DNA of 64,000 nt from Saccharina japonica (lineage: Eukaryota; Sar; Phaeophyceae; Laminariales; Laminariaceae), in contig MEHQ01002721.1 in assembly GCA_008828725.1 (NCBI GenBank), positions 1,444,236-1,508,235 on the forward strand. The letters are read 5' to 3'. Within the stretch, counting starts at the first letter, position 1. Each line of letters starts with the position of its first letter. The translations under genes and the position numbers were made by a program. This document shows, one piece after another, positions 46,280 through 58,077 of this stretch. The notes under the pieces are model-generated. The model saw only the letters and a program-made list of their open reading frames with translations. It ran no database searches and was not told the DNA's origin.

Positions 46280-46417
46280 ATACGGTGGAGAACAGTAAAT
46301 AGGACTTACGGTATACACGGAAAAAAAAACTATATAATACGTATTTACCTATTTCTACGATACTTGGACCTATTTCTACTTACAATACTTGGTCCTATTT
46401 ACTATGGTCCCCCGTAA
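46280..46417. mobile_element. M1 MITE, longer variant
   Basis: The ends are TACGGTGGAGAACAGTAAAT and TTTACTATGGTCCCCCGTAA. The interior repeats CCTATTTCTAC twice. The duplicate is at 50954-51092. Confidence 0.7.
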
Positions 46418-46551
46418 TTGTAGTGTTGCTTGCGTGCTGTACATATATACGTACATATGTACGGTATATACCTGGTATGGTGTATTCTTACGTGCGTAAA
46501 GTCAACAACTACAAGCAGCACAACAGGACAGCTGTACCCGTACAGGCATAT

Positions 46552-46823
46552 AGTGGGTGGCCCCCAGATAAGAGCGCCCCGTGACAATCTTGAGCCAAAA
46601 CAGGCGGTGTTAAACAACACAAGCTCTTATCTGTAGCGGCAAAAGTATACAGTAGCTTTTAGTATAGGCGGAACATGCCGATTTTGACTGCTCTTAACCC
46701 ATTCAGAACTGATAAAAATGCCCAACTCTAATTCCAAGTAGTTTGTCCCAAAGCATGGGACGAGTTTTAAGGGGTTAGAACCGAATGCTCTATCTTGGGC
46801 GCTCTCGAGTCGGGGTACCCACT
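46552..46823. mobile_element. M3 MITE with a nested M2 element
   Basis: Ends AGTGGGTGGCCCCCAGAT and the inverse of AGTGGGTACCCCGACTCGAG bracket the element. M2 lies inside at 46694-46777. At 46648-46654 this copy reads TACAGTA where two other copies read TACCAGGTA and two older M3 copies read TA. Confidence 0.7.
46694..46777. mobile_element. M2 MITE nested in M3
   Basis: TTAACCCATTCAGAACTGAT and, at the other end, TTTTAAGGGGTTAG enclose the M2 interior. Copies at 47586-47672 and 51375-51461 occupy the same place in the other M3 copies, so M2 entered before the duplication. Confidence 0.7.
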
Positions 46824-47201
46824 ACTACTGCATACGAATACGGAGAAAACGAGCCTTGAGAAAGGGTTCAACAACACCCCTCTTGGGCCCGGCAGAGAGG
46901 AAACACGGCCAAAGAAAGAGCGGAGGCGTTTGGTGCTACCCAGGTTGTGGTACACCTACCACGTAGTAACGACCAATACAGCAACGCCCAGCCACTGCGC
47001 GCTTTTGTTTTGGGGGCGGGGGGGGGGTGATACATACAAAATCGGTGTCCGAGTGGAAACCCCAAGTAGGCGTTACGGCACGGGAGCAACATTCATCCTA
47101 CCCGTGTACTTGTGGGCGGCGCTCACACCCGCGCGGGTCGTTATATATGTACGGTTGATACCCCACAAAAAAAAAAATCGTTGTGTTGGTCGCTACGTGT
47201 C

Positions 47202-47290
47202 TTAACCCATTCAGGACTGAAAAATCTTATCCGACCCTAATTCCAATGAGTCCATCCCCAAATACGTTGGACCAGTTCTTTAGGGGTTAA
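47202..47290. mobile_element. M2 MITE
   Basis: TTAACCCATTCAGGACTGAA and CCAGTTCTTTAGGGGTTAA are good inverted ends with TTAA at both edges. Confidence 0.75.
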
Positions 47291-47368
47291 AAAACGCCGA
47301 AAATGGGCGTTATTAACCCTTTTACTACTGCAAATGGTGAACCACACTAAATCCGAGTAATCCCCCCC

Positions 47369-48170
47369 GTATTCTTACGTGCGTAAAGTCAACAACTACA
47401 AGCAGCACAACAGGACAGCTGTACCCGTACAGGCATATAGTGGGTGGCCCCCAGATAAGAGCGCCCCGTGACAATCTTGAGCCAAAACAGGCGGTGTTAA
47501 ACCACACAACGCTCTTAACTGTAGCGGCAAAAATGTATACCAGGTAGCTTTTAGTATAGGCGGAACATGCCGATTTTGACTGCTCTTAACCCATTCAGAA
47601 CTGATAAAAATGCCCAACTCTAATTCCAAGTAGTTTTGTCCCAAAGCCATGGGACGAGTTGTTAAGGGGTTAGAACCCCGAATGCTCTCATCTTGGGCGC
47701 TCTCGAGTCGGGGTACCCACTACTACTGCATACGAATACGGAGAAAACGAGCCTTGAGAAAGGGTTCAACAACACCCCTCTTGGGCCCGGCAGAGAGGAA
47801 ACACGGCCAAAGAAAGAGCGGAGGCGTTTGGTGCTACCCAGGTTGTGGTACACCTACCACGTAGTAACGACCAATACAGCAACGCCCAGCCACTGCGCGC
47901 TTTTGTTTTGGGGGCGGGGGGGGGGTGATACATACAAAATCGGTGTCCGAGTGGAAACCCCAAGTAGGCGTTACGGCACGGGAGCAACATTCATCCTACC
48001 CGTGTACTTGTGGGCGGCGCTCACACCCACGCCGGTCGTTATATATGGACGGTTGGTACCCCACAAAAAAAAAAAATCGTTGTGTTGGTCGCTACGTGTC
48101 TTAACCCATTCAGGACTGAAAAATCTTATCCGACCCTAATTCCAATGAGTCCATCCCCAAATACGTTGGA
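47369..48170. repeat. Extra 0.8-kb copy of the block's 3' part
   Basis: It repeats 46486-47280 (from ATTCTTACGTGCGTAAAGTC to CAAATACGTTGGA) and stops within the M2 element at 48101-48170, exactly where the second large block starts. It includes a full M3 (47439-47721) with nested M2 (47586-47672) and a TACCAGGTA word at 47538-47546. Confidence 0.85.
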
Positions 48171-51100
48171 CGGGGATGCCACGGGGATGTATGGAGGGCA
48201 AAAAAATAAAACCACGTCCGATATTTCGATATTTACATATATCGATATTTACATATTTACATATATCGATATTTACACATTTACATATATCGAAAGTTCG
48301 ACATATCGATATATCGAAACTTTCAATACAATACCCAACACTACCACAACAACAACAACAATGGAGCAATAAACGGTAGATGAGAGGATCGTGGCATCCG
48401 AGATGGCGGCAAGGGACTCCTCTTTCTGTTGTGGTGTTTTCACTTTTTGCGTTGAACCGCTCTCTACGTATAGTTCAAAGGTGCTGAAAGAAAAAAAACA
48501 CACACACACACCGGGGGGAGAGTGAGAGCGCTCATACAAAACCAGCAGATGTTTGTACTTGTACACGCACATGTATGACAGCAGTGCGACGTAGCACATA
48601 CACATTATATACCATGTACTACGTACTGTATTAATATGAATAGTGTTTACTGTAACTGCTGTACCGGTATCAGGTACCATGTACCTGGTGTATGATATTT
48701 TCAATAAATCATTACGTCGTACTCGTATCATATTATAAACGTAAAGACTAAGAATAATAATAACAATATACGTACCAGGTAAGAGTTTTCTGCAATATTC
48801 AGAGAACACCCCTTTGTCAGCCGGTGGCGTTATATACAGCAGTTATTCGCCGGAATTGTAGATAATAAATGACAGGATGTATTATTCGGGGATGGGACCC
48901 TATTCTCCCCGGGTGCGGCGGAACCTTAACGTTGCCCCGAGGGGAAAAAACCGCCGCGTGCCCCGCGCCCTCTCCCATTGGTCGAGGTGGGCGGGCGAGG
49001 AGACCCCCTCGACCAATGGTGTGCCCGAAAAATTGGGGCTCGGAAATCGCCGGATCAAACGCCAGTTTGGCTAGATTACCAGGTATATTATTGTGGTACA
49101 CCGGTATGCTCCATGTCCCGGCCGACTTGTGAGAGAGGGGTAAAGCTTCACGTCGACAGTCCACGATCCACAGTCTACAGTCCACAGCAGGAGAAGCAGC
49201 AGCCGCTGGCGTTATTAGTAATAAAGAAACATAACATCTCCCGCTGCCGCCGCCGCCGCCGCCACCGCCGGCTCAACCTTTTCGATACTGACTGCACTGC
49301 TGTACAGAAGCCTACAATTGACTCTAATTTCAAGTGTTTTGTGTCTCCAACGGCGGGGGGAAGGGGGGCAGTCCTAAAAGGCATTATTACGAGGGCCCAT
49401 AGTAAATGGGACCTACGGTGTACTCAAAAACCTATATGTTTCCAATTTTTTACGGACAATACTTGGTCTTATTTACTCAGGTCCTCCGTAATAACATACT
49501 GTAGTGTATGAACACATCAGCCTGTCCGGAAAACGCAAGGGTCGTGGTGGGTTTTTTGTTTTCTTTCTTTGTTTCCATCCTATTTATTCATCTCCGCCCT
49601 TCCTTCCTCTCTCCTTCCTACCCAGTCGAAATTCAGATCCGGGGTCACAAAGTAGGCGCTTCTCCCTCCCTCCTCCCTACTACGGTTCGTGGCTGGCATG
49701 TTTGATCGCGAGGAGGCTCCAGACCTTTCTTTTCTCTCGTCGACTCGCATTGAATTGCGCCTACCTACCTACCTACCCACGCTGCTATAGGCGCTCTCAG
49801 CAGTTTATTCCGTGTTATTATTAAATTTTCGCAAACAAACTAGAAAAAAAGTCTGACCCACGTGGGATTCAAACTCACGGAATCAACTCCCAGCAGCATT
49901 CGAGGGTACACCACTATTATACGTAGCCCACCGGGGCGAGCGGCTTATAGAACTCAAACTATGAACTCGTCTGGGCTGATCGGTGTTGCTTATCCGGCTA
50001 CTTACCCGGTGGCCAATTAATACCATACCAGGTACGTACGTAGTGTTCAAGAGTTTTTTTTCATGTTCTTCGATCTTGCCCGGTGGCTCGTACGAGTAGC
50101 TGGTAATGTATACATCCTGCATGAGGACACATAAAACCCTGTAAAAGTACGCGCGATCGAAGTATTACACTCAGCTATTATAGCAAAGATGAGTTTCGAC
50201 GAAATCCTGGATCTCACAGCCGTTGTTTTTTATTTTTTTTAAAGATGTACGCCGGAAAATAATACCAGGGCCTTCCTCGGGAAAATTCCCGAAGATTTCG
50301 GGAATCGAGTAAATCAACCGTAACAAGAGTTACGAATGAGGAATAAACAATGGCTAAAGCACCTTAAGAGAGACAAAACCACGGCGAATCGAATGACGGT
50401 GTTTTTTTTTTTTTTACCCAGTAGGAACTGCCAATTCCCGTGGTAAATTACCATGGACCATACCGCGGTTCCTACTTCGTAAAAAAAAAAAAAAAAAACA
50501 CCGTCATTTGATTCGCCGTGGTTTTGTCTTTCTTAAGGTGCTTTTCCATTGTTTATTCCTCTTCGTATCTTGTTGGTTGATTTACTCGATTCCCGAAATC
50601 TTCGGGAATTTTCCCGCCCCCCCCCCCCCTACTTCAGCTTGCGACAGCCCCGGGTTATCAATCCAAGTAAAAACCACAATCCCGAAGGGGAACCTTGTAT
50701 ACTATTTCACACAGGCGATACGATTATAACACACCCCCTTTATAAGGACGAATTTCCACGCCGATTTTTTTCATCGCCGCACACCGCTTTTCTCGACGAT
50801 GAGGTGTAAACGCCAAAGCGATGCGTGGATGGAATATATATCGTCGTCGACATGTTTCCAAGCAGCCAACCATTTTCGTTTTCGTGTGTGTGTGTGTATG
50901 TGTCCCCTCGTCCCGGAGATAACCGGGGCAAGAAAATTATCCCAGGGGGTTGTAATACGGTGGAGAACAGTAAATAGGACTTACGGTATACACGGAAAAA
51001 AAAACTATATAATACGTATTTACCTATTTCTACGATACTTGGACCTATTTCTACTTACAATACTTGGTCCTATTTACTATGGTCCCCCGTAATTGTAGTG

Positions 51101-52056
51101 TTGTCTTGGGTGCTGTACATATATACGTACATATGTACGGTATATACCTGGTATGGTGTATTCTTACGTGCGTAAAGTCAACAACTACAAGCAGCACAAC
51201 AGGACAGCTGTACCCGTACAGGCATATAGTGGGTGGCCCCCAGATAAGAGCGCCCCGTGACAATCTTGAGCCAAAACAGGCGGTGTTAAACAACACAACG
51301 CTCTTATCTGTAGCGGCAAAAATGTATACCAGGTAGCTTTTAGTATAGGCGGAACATGCCGATTTTGACTGCTCTTAACCCATTCAGAACTGATAAAAAT
51401 GCCCAACTCTAATTCCAAGTAGTTTTGTCCCAAAGCCATGGGACGAGTTGTTAAGGGGTTAGAACCCCGAATGCTCTCATCTTGGGCGCTCTCGAGTCGG
51501 GGTACCCACTACTACTGCATACGAATACGGAGAAAACGAGCCTTGAGAAAGGGTTCAACAACACCCCTCTTGGGCCCGGCAGAGAGGAAACACGGCCAAA
51601 GAAAGAGCGGAGGCGTTTGGTGCTACCCAGGTTGTGGTACACCTACCACGTAGTAACGACCAATACAGCAACGCCCAGCCACTGCGCGCTTTTGTTTTGG
51701 GGGCGGGGGGGGGGTGATACATACAAAATCGGTGTCCGAGTGGAAACCCCAAGTAGGCGTTACGGCACGGGAGCAACATTCATCCTACCCGTGTACTTGT
51801 GGGCGGCGCTCACACCCGCGCGGGTCGTTATATATGTACGGTTGATACCCCACAAAAAAAAAAATCGTTGTGTTGGTCGCTACGTGTCTTAACCCATTCA
51901 GGACTGAAAAATCTTATCCGACCCTAATTCCAATGAGTCCATCCCCAAATACGTTGGACCAGTTCTTTAGGGGTTAAAAAACGCCGAAAATGGGCGTTAT
52001 TAACCCTTTTACTACTGCAAATGGTGAACCACACTAAATCCGAGTAATCCCCCCCC
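48171..52056. repeat. ~3.9-kb block, second copy
   Basis: It contains second copies of M1 (49387-49491, 50954-51092), the composite GACGAAATCC element (49944-50245), the foldback (50265-50616), M3 (51228-51510) and M2 (51375-51461, 51889-51977). Differences from the first block cluster in the foldback region. Confidence 0.9.
50265..50616. mobile_element. Foldback element with ~125-bp inverted arms
   Basis: The left arm runs from TCGGGAAAATTCCCGAAGAT to a T-run. The right arm is its inverse with a few substitutions (CCGTCATTTGATTCGCCGTG, TTACTCGATTCCCGAAATCT). The centre is a separate palindrome. The outer right end is replaced by a C-run (from 50617). The copy at 45524 kept that end and lost the arm, so the two copies are complementary. 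Confidence 0.85.
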
Positions 52057-52294
52057 CAAAAAATGGGTGCGGTTTCTACAAGGGTTAAGAAAGCTACCGT
52101 AGGCTGGGAGTTTACAGGAAAAAATAAGAAATTCGGAAGCTGGTATTACTGGATGTACCTACCCACAACAAAAACAAGCGGCGACTTATGGCCAAGGCAT
52201 GCATGCCTCCTCACAGCCCTATGATATATACTATACTGTCGTGGTGGGTGTTGTGCTCTGGGAAAAGCTTTGAATCAACATACCTGGTATATTT

Positions 52295-52400
52295 AAAAAA
52301 TTGAAAAAAAAACAAAAAAAAACAGCTGTGAGCTCGAGGATTTCGTCGAACCTCATCTTGGCTACGAGCTGAGTGTAATACTTCGATCGCGCGAACTTAC
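52295..52400 (-). repeat. Dispersed GACGAAATCC element, - strand copy
   Basis: In complement it reads CGCGCGATCGAAGTATTACA, AGATGAGGTTCGACGAAATC and CTCACAGCTG, then an A/T-rich tail. A TACCTGGTA word lies at 52281-52289. Confidence 0.7.
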
Positions 52401-54090
52401 ATTATATTAACACAAGCATTTTATTTTACAGATTTTTCAGCCGTTGGCGCCGAAAACAAAAAAAGTCGCAAGAAGATGCTGGGAAAAAAAAACAGGAATA
52501 ATGTGGTGAGCAACGCCCCGAAATGAAATGCTTCCCGTCTATCTATTAAATAGTACGTACAGACAGCAGTAGGTCAACAGAATATTGCTGTACGATACAG
52601 GGAGGAAAATCCACGATTGTCAACATTGAACATTGACATCCCGCTCGGCTTAGGGGGGAAAGACAAGAAAGTACTGAAAGACGTTTACCTAACTTTGCTG
52701 GAGAATCTTTTACATGCTATTACATTATACATATTTTACACGTACCATGTGGATAAAAAAAAAAAAGACAACAAAACACTAATGATATTATACCGGTATA
52801 CGCGTATTACGAATAGTCCAATACTATCTCTTATCATAGTTTTATGTACATATTTCGTATACGATGTGTGATACTTCGATCGCTCGTGCTTAAGGGTTGT
52901 ATATGTCCTCATGCAGGATGTACATCCTGCATATGAGGAAAACAAAATCTGAGGTAAGCACCAGGTACAATATATAATACATACCAGGCATGATATATAT
53001 ATACAACAACAATACGATACTTCGAAGTAGAGCTCTAAGTTCCTGGTATGGCACATATTACATGAACGGTGTGCTGTGATGTAAAATGTACCGGTATGTA
53101 TATATCATGACCCCAAAAGTAACCTGTATTGGGCATAGATATTAGAGGGCAAGTCTTGGGCGATTCGCTTTAGTTCCAAGGTTTAAGGTTGACCTGTACT
53201 TAATATTAATAATAGTCAAGTATAATATTATATAATACGACCATATATATATATATATACGATGCTGGAGAATTCCTATCTTTGCGTATGATGTGTATAT
53301 ACAACATGTATGCCCGTAAGAAGACGAAAATACAGTGAACACTCGTACTGGTACGGTATCTGCTCATACTGGACAAGCCTTGACAGGCCACTATTCAGCA
53401 GAGGGTCACATTCAAATAATACTCTTGCGTAGACTCCTAGACTACTCCACACTCCACATCCCGCTAGAGGAAGAGAAAAACTTTCTTCAACAACAAACAA
53501 AACGGTCGCCGTCGCTGTACGCAACATATCATACGGACGGGCATCATACATACCATACACCATACATACGCTTTCATCACGTTTTACTCTCACTCCCGTT
53601 CAACTCGCAAACTCGCATCAATTTGTTTCTTCGTATCATACACGCAGCAGTGATCTGAACAAGCCAAATTCACAGGTCTGACAGGTGACATCCAAACGTG
53701 CCTACCCCCCCCCCGCCCCCCAGTACACATCATGCTGGGATACATATACCATACACCGCGTAAAAAGACTGAGCATTTTCCACTGTGATATATAACTCCT
53801 CCTCCTCGGTTTTCATCGAATTATGTGCGAGTATCAACGGTTGTTGTTGCACCAACATGTTAGGGGAGGACAAACTACTTAGATTCAGTGTGGGACAGTG
53901 TTTCCAGCAGTACAAGGGCCTACGCGTCGGACGGATCATCTACAAATCTACAGATCATCCACAGATATATCATCTACAGGCAGATCATCTACTGTAGACA
54001 ATCTAAATCATCTACCCGCCGTTACGACATGCTGCGCAGGATCTGCACCTTAATAGATCACTACCCAGAAAACATGTGCTACAACTGTCA
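52400..54090. other. AT-rich intron DNA
   Basis: It contains a palindrome built on TGCAGGATGTACATCCTGCA (52913-52932), an M2 fragment (53859-53900) and A/T microsatellites. Open frames lack motifs. Confidence 0.5.
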
Positions 54091-54092
54091 TA

Positions 54093-54199
54093 TTACGGGG
54101 GACCTATACTAAGTAGGACCAAATGTTGATGGAAAAAATATGTACATATATAGGTTTTAAGTGTCTACCACAGGTCCTATTTACTATGGTCCCCCGAAA
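54093..54199. mobile_element. M1 MITE with TA duplication
   Basis: TA (54091-54092) and TA (54200-54201) flank ends TTACGGGGGACCTATACTAA and TTTACTATGGTCCCCCGAAA. Confidence 0.8.
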
Positions 54200-54266
54200 T
54201 ACGGAGAGCATGCAAATTATACAGCTCCCACCCAGCAACACAAGCTATATACACCAGGTTAAATCA

Positions 54267-54312
54267 CACAGATCATACAGATCATACAGATCATACAGAT
54301 CATACAGATCAG
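54267..54312. repeat. Short array of the 9-mer ATACAGATC
   Basis: Five units of ATACAGATC, the complement of GATCTGTAT, which makes up the minisatellite at 1243-1678. Confidence 0.85.
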
Positions 54313-54510
54313 GAATGTATATATACATATACGAAGTACATATATCTAAATGTATACGAAGTATGTACATATATTCCCTGAAAGAGCTAGATCATGGAGC
54401 GGGAACAGATCATCTGTCCGCTGTGTGAAAGGGTAAACAAAAAAAGTCTCCGGTTGTCCTGCATGCGCTGCAAACAATAAAGCAAGACCCGACGAAAAAA
54501 CGCCTCCCAC

Positions 54511-54651
54511 CTGTAGTTCGGGGTGCCAGGCCTCCCCCGACTTGAAACCCTGAGGGAGGACGTCGTAGTTTACATCTTCCGTTCGCGGGTCTCGAATATC
54601 GCCCACCACCTCCCCGGTATCCTTGTTCACTACCTTGAAGCTAACCGTGGG
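54511..54651 (-). CDS. WDR44: WDR44-like gene, N-terminal conserved exon
   Basis: The exon is 47 codons, phase 0-0, with acceptor CCTCCAG and donor CAG|GTGGGA. The peptide has VSFKVVNKDTGEVVGDIRDP and VLPQGFKSGEAWHPELQ. Animal WDR44 has a comparable block before its WD repeats (IKVVNLDTGEEIPLSLAEEKLPTGI). Phase and order fit splicing to the large exon at 42342, 12.2 kb away. Alternatively it could be a separate gene, but no terminator or start is evident. Confidence 0.65.
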
Positions 54652-54762
54652 CTGGAGGATGGGGGCGGGGAGGGAGAGCCAAAGGGTGCGAGAGCGGGGT
54701 CAAAAGAAAGCACCAGTAGCACCAGCCGTGGAAGAAACAAAAACACTCGAAAAATGTTAAAG

Positions 54763-55114
54763 CAGCAGCAGCAGCAGCCGCCGCAGCTATGTATAGCGGT
54801 AGCACTATATCATAGGAGCAGCAGCAGCAGCAGCACTAAACGACAGCCGCAAAGTAAGCAGGAGGAACAGTAATAGCAGCATTAGCATCAGCACCAGCAG
54901 CAGATTAAGCACCAGCAGAATCAGCAGCAGCAGAGTCAGCAGCAGCAGAATCAGCAGCAGCATAATCAGCAGGGTAACCAGCAGAATCAGCAGGGGAATC
55001 AGCAGCAGCAGAATCAGCAGCCGCAAAAACAGCAGTCAGCAGAATCAGCAGCCGCAAAAACAGCAGTCAGCAGAATCAGCACCAGAATCAGCGCCAGAAT
55101 CAGCAGAATCGCCA

Positions 55115-55192
<78 letters not shown>

Positions 55193-55200
55193 GCGGCGGC
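54763..55200. repeat. CAG microsatellite region
   Basis: Interrupted CAG, CAGAAT and CAGCAC units run from 54763. A pure CAG tract of about 26 units lies at 55115-55192, then CGG units. It is intronic. Polyleucine and polyalanine frames are by-products. Confidence 0.9.
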
Positions 55201-55586
55201 GGCAGCGGCAGCGGCGGCGGCGGGTAAACGACGGAGGAGAAAGAAAAGAACAAACAAACGAACAAACAAACAAACAAATAAAGGAACGTACGCACGAGGG
55301 AAGCCAGTCCACCGACCAAAAACATCGGAAGCCGCAGAAGCCCGGAGCAACGAAAACAAGCCGCGCACGTAAATATCAAAAATAAAAATCTCATCCAACT
55401 GACACCCACGTTTTTCTGTGAACAAGGTATATACTCAAGAATTCAGAGTGGGATAGATTTCGCAGCGCCATAATAAAACTAACCCCTTTTCTAAGTAGAA
55501 CTGTAGAAGTGTCTCGATTCTCGACCCCTTTTAAGGTATATAAGGGAGATAGAGGGGCATAAGGGGTATAAGGGATATAACGAGCA

Positions 55587-56535
55587 CAAACCTCGACCAA
55601 TGTGTCCGGCCGGGCCTCCCGTGTCGGGGTACTTAGCGTTTTGCCGGAAAGTGCTCGTACGAAGAGAAAAGTTGCGAAAAGTGCGAAAATTTCACAAACA
55701 TAAACTATACATATGAGGGATATTTACTATTTAATAAATAAAAAAACAACAGCTGTGAGATCGAGGATCTCGTCGAGACTCATCTGTGCAACCCGAGTGT
55801 GATACTATTAATAGGGATATAAGGGATAGCGAACCGAAACAATGGTACATGTTGGCGCTATGCACCGTGCACATCAAAAGGTCTACACGAGCAAAAGCGT
55901 GATGAGCGCCTCCCTAAGTATCTAGAAGCAGTGGGTACCCCTATTTGAGAGACGTGTGGTATCATACAGGCCAAAAACAGCTTTCTCTCTTATCCACAGT
56001 GGGAAATATATAGCTTTAAGTGTAGGCGGGTCGAGCCGATTTGGCCTCTCTTGACTGTATCGTTCTCTTATATAGGCTGCCTTTTCTTAAATAGGGGTAC
56101 CCCCAGTAGCAGTATGGGTAGGATCATGATACACCCCGTGCCGCATATACGCCTCCTTGCATTGCAACGATCGGAATCACCCGCCAAATCACTTAGTAAT
56201 ACTACTCGTATTCCGGTGGACCATCTTCTCGCGATAAAAATGCAAGGCAAGCACCGTAATGGGGAGGGGGGAGAAGAGCCTACTTAGTGACCCCGGGTCT
56301 GCGTTATGACTAAAGAGGGAGAGAGAAAAGAAGGGCGAAGATAATAAATGGGATGGACAAACAAACTATATATATAGTAAACAGGACAACATATTGTTAT
56401 TAATAGTACAAATAGGTAATATGTATAGTTATGTTTGTGAAAATTTCGCACTTTTCGCAACTTTTCTCTTCGCGCGAGCGCTTTTCGGCAAAACGTAAGT
56501 ACCCCGACACGGGAGGCCCGGCCGGACACGTTGGT
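55587..56535. mobile_element. ~950-bp element with ~120-bp terminal inverted repeats
   Basis: The left arm (from ACCAATGTGTCCGGCCGGGC, with GCGAAAAGTGCGAAAATTTC) is repeated inverted at 56412-56535. The interior holds a GACGAAATCC element (55738-55806) and an M3 MITE (55930-56107), evidently later insertions. No transposase frame is left. Confidence 0.75.
55930..56107. mobile_element. M3 MITE, bare-TA version
   Basis: The ends AGTGGGTACCCCTATTTGAG and the inverse of ACTGGGGGTACCCCTATTTA are clear. At 56009-56012 (AAATATATAGCTTT) the copy lacks the CCAGG insertion seen at 47538 and 51327. Confidence 0.7.
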
Positions 56536-57020
56536 ATACGTAGCCTTTTGTGTATACCGTAAGTCCCCTATTTGCCGTAATGTTAATAGGGGCCGTTGCT
56601 GGAATCGTCAACTTCTTATCGTCGTTTTTCTCGTCTCAGGTCCCAAGAGGACGACGGTGAGCGTTTTTGGGGGGGACAAAATCCAAATTGCTTGGAATCA
56701 GGGTAGGATGGTGGAGCGGTATATCAAGAAAAACAAACAAACAAACAAACAAACAAAAGAGCGCTGTGATGAGAAGGGGAGACACCACAGCCACAGCAGG
56801 TGTCCACGGCTTTTGTCCAGAGAGTTGGCTGGAAAGTAAAAGTGATGGTTGGAAACCCTATATAACATAACTATAGAAGTTGACAAAAGCAAAAACCAAA
56901 ACCGTCTTTCAAACTCCAGTGCTTCGTCCCAGGTACGACTCTGTCCCTGAATATAAGGATATTTTGGACTAACTATTAATGGGAAAAGGGGTACTTACAT
57001 TCCGGGACAGAGTCGTACCC

Positions 57021-57255
57021 GTTTAGGGGGACAAAAATTGTGTGAATGTTCTTCACATTAAACCGTTCTTTCTATCCGTCGACATCCAGCACACCCAGTG
57101 TCCGTGCCGATTCTTCATCCTAGAGAGATACAAGTCACAAAAGCCACGGAACAGAGACACTACTCTTTGTAGGTTGCAATGCGGTAATCAGAGCAGATAA
57201 TGGCAATGCCCATAATACGACAGGCAGGGCCTACCCTGCTAGCAATCCAGACGCT
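57021..57255 (+). repeat. Dispersed repeat F, + strand copy
   Basis: It matches 61940-62165 (complement) over its length, from TTCACATTAAACCGTTCTTT through CACACCCAGTGTCCGTGCCG to CTACCCTGCTAGCAATCCAG. Confidence 0.7.
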
Positions 57256-57561
57256 TGAAAAGAGAAGGGGAAACAAAACAAAAAAAAGACATGGAAGTGG
57301 TTACTACCAATTGTGGAAAGTAATGTTTTTGGCGGTATGATAAGAGTGTACACGGTATATATCATAACCACCCTCTTGAGCTTCATGAGCGGAAAACTCA
57401 GGAGAGGCATGCCACGTCAGGGGATATCCCTTTTTTGCCTTACAAGGCAAATATTTTCTGAACGACGGGCCTTAACCCAAAATCATCGGAAAATGAGATT
57501 CCTTTTTTTGCAACATGCTTCGCTGTATACAGTTATACCTGGTACAGTACAAGACACCTAA

Positions 57562-57750
57562 TACCTGGTAAGCGACAGGAAAGCTGGGCCTGGCTGGGCT
57601 TCGTATCTGAGAAACGGTGCTTTCTGCACTAATTTCAAGTTAATGACTCTCAAAAATCTTAGTTTCCTCTATAAATCTCAAGCCTGGCTTTCTTACTACG
57701 AGCCTGCTTCTTATTACGTAGGTGTCCTGTACTGACTGCAGGCCATCGGA
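57562..57750 (+). repeat. Dispersed repeat G (CTTTCTGCACTAATTTCAAG)
   Basis: The words GCTTTCTGCACTAATTTCAA, AATGACTC and GAGCCTGCTTCTTATTAC recur at 60478-60640, and diverged in complement at 59855-60010. A TACCTGGTA (57562-57570) sits at its left edge where a related fragment at 6000-6010 has only TA. Confidence 0.6.
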
Positions 57751-57807
57751 TTGTGCGTTTTCATCTTTATCAAACATCATTTTTTTAGGGTGGGGCATAG
57801 AGATCCG

Positions 57808-57894
57808 TAACCCCATAAGAACTGGTCCCACGAATTTGGGGAGAAACTACTTGGAATTGGTATGGGACACATGTTTCAGTTCTGAATGGGTTAA
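57808..57894. mobile_element. M2 MITE
   Basis: TAACCCCATAAGAACTGGTC and CAGTTCTGAATGGGTTAA form the ends around CTACTTGGAATTGGTATGGG. Confidence 0.75.
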
Positions 57895-58077
57895 GGGAGG
57901 AAGGAACCTCAGAAAATATTTAGAGCACCTCTCTACCTTAGCGTGTTGTGTCAGGCATATGAAATTGCCGAATACAGCAACAACGGTGGCACTGCTGTGT
58001 GTGTGACGGGACGGTGATATATAGGCCAACCAAGTTTTTCACACGTAGACACACGCTCCCTGAATTCTACAGCCTCA

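Larger units (their letters stand above)
43432..47368. repeat. ~3.9-kb block, first copy of a near-identical duplication
   Basis: The block from GGGGATGCCACGGGGATGTA to the C-run after ATCCGAGTAA recurs at 48171-52056, offset 4739. Differences are few: one extra CCG triplet, single-base run changes and a reworked foldback element. All of it is inside the 12-kb intron between the exons at 40864 and 54511. It contains M1, M2, M3, foldback and GACGAAATCC elements and no exon. Confidence 0.9.

Noticed and set aside
54805..55425. Polyleucine/polyalanine frames
   Set aside because: Translation of the CAG/CGG microsatellite.
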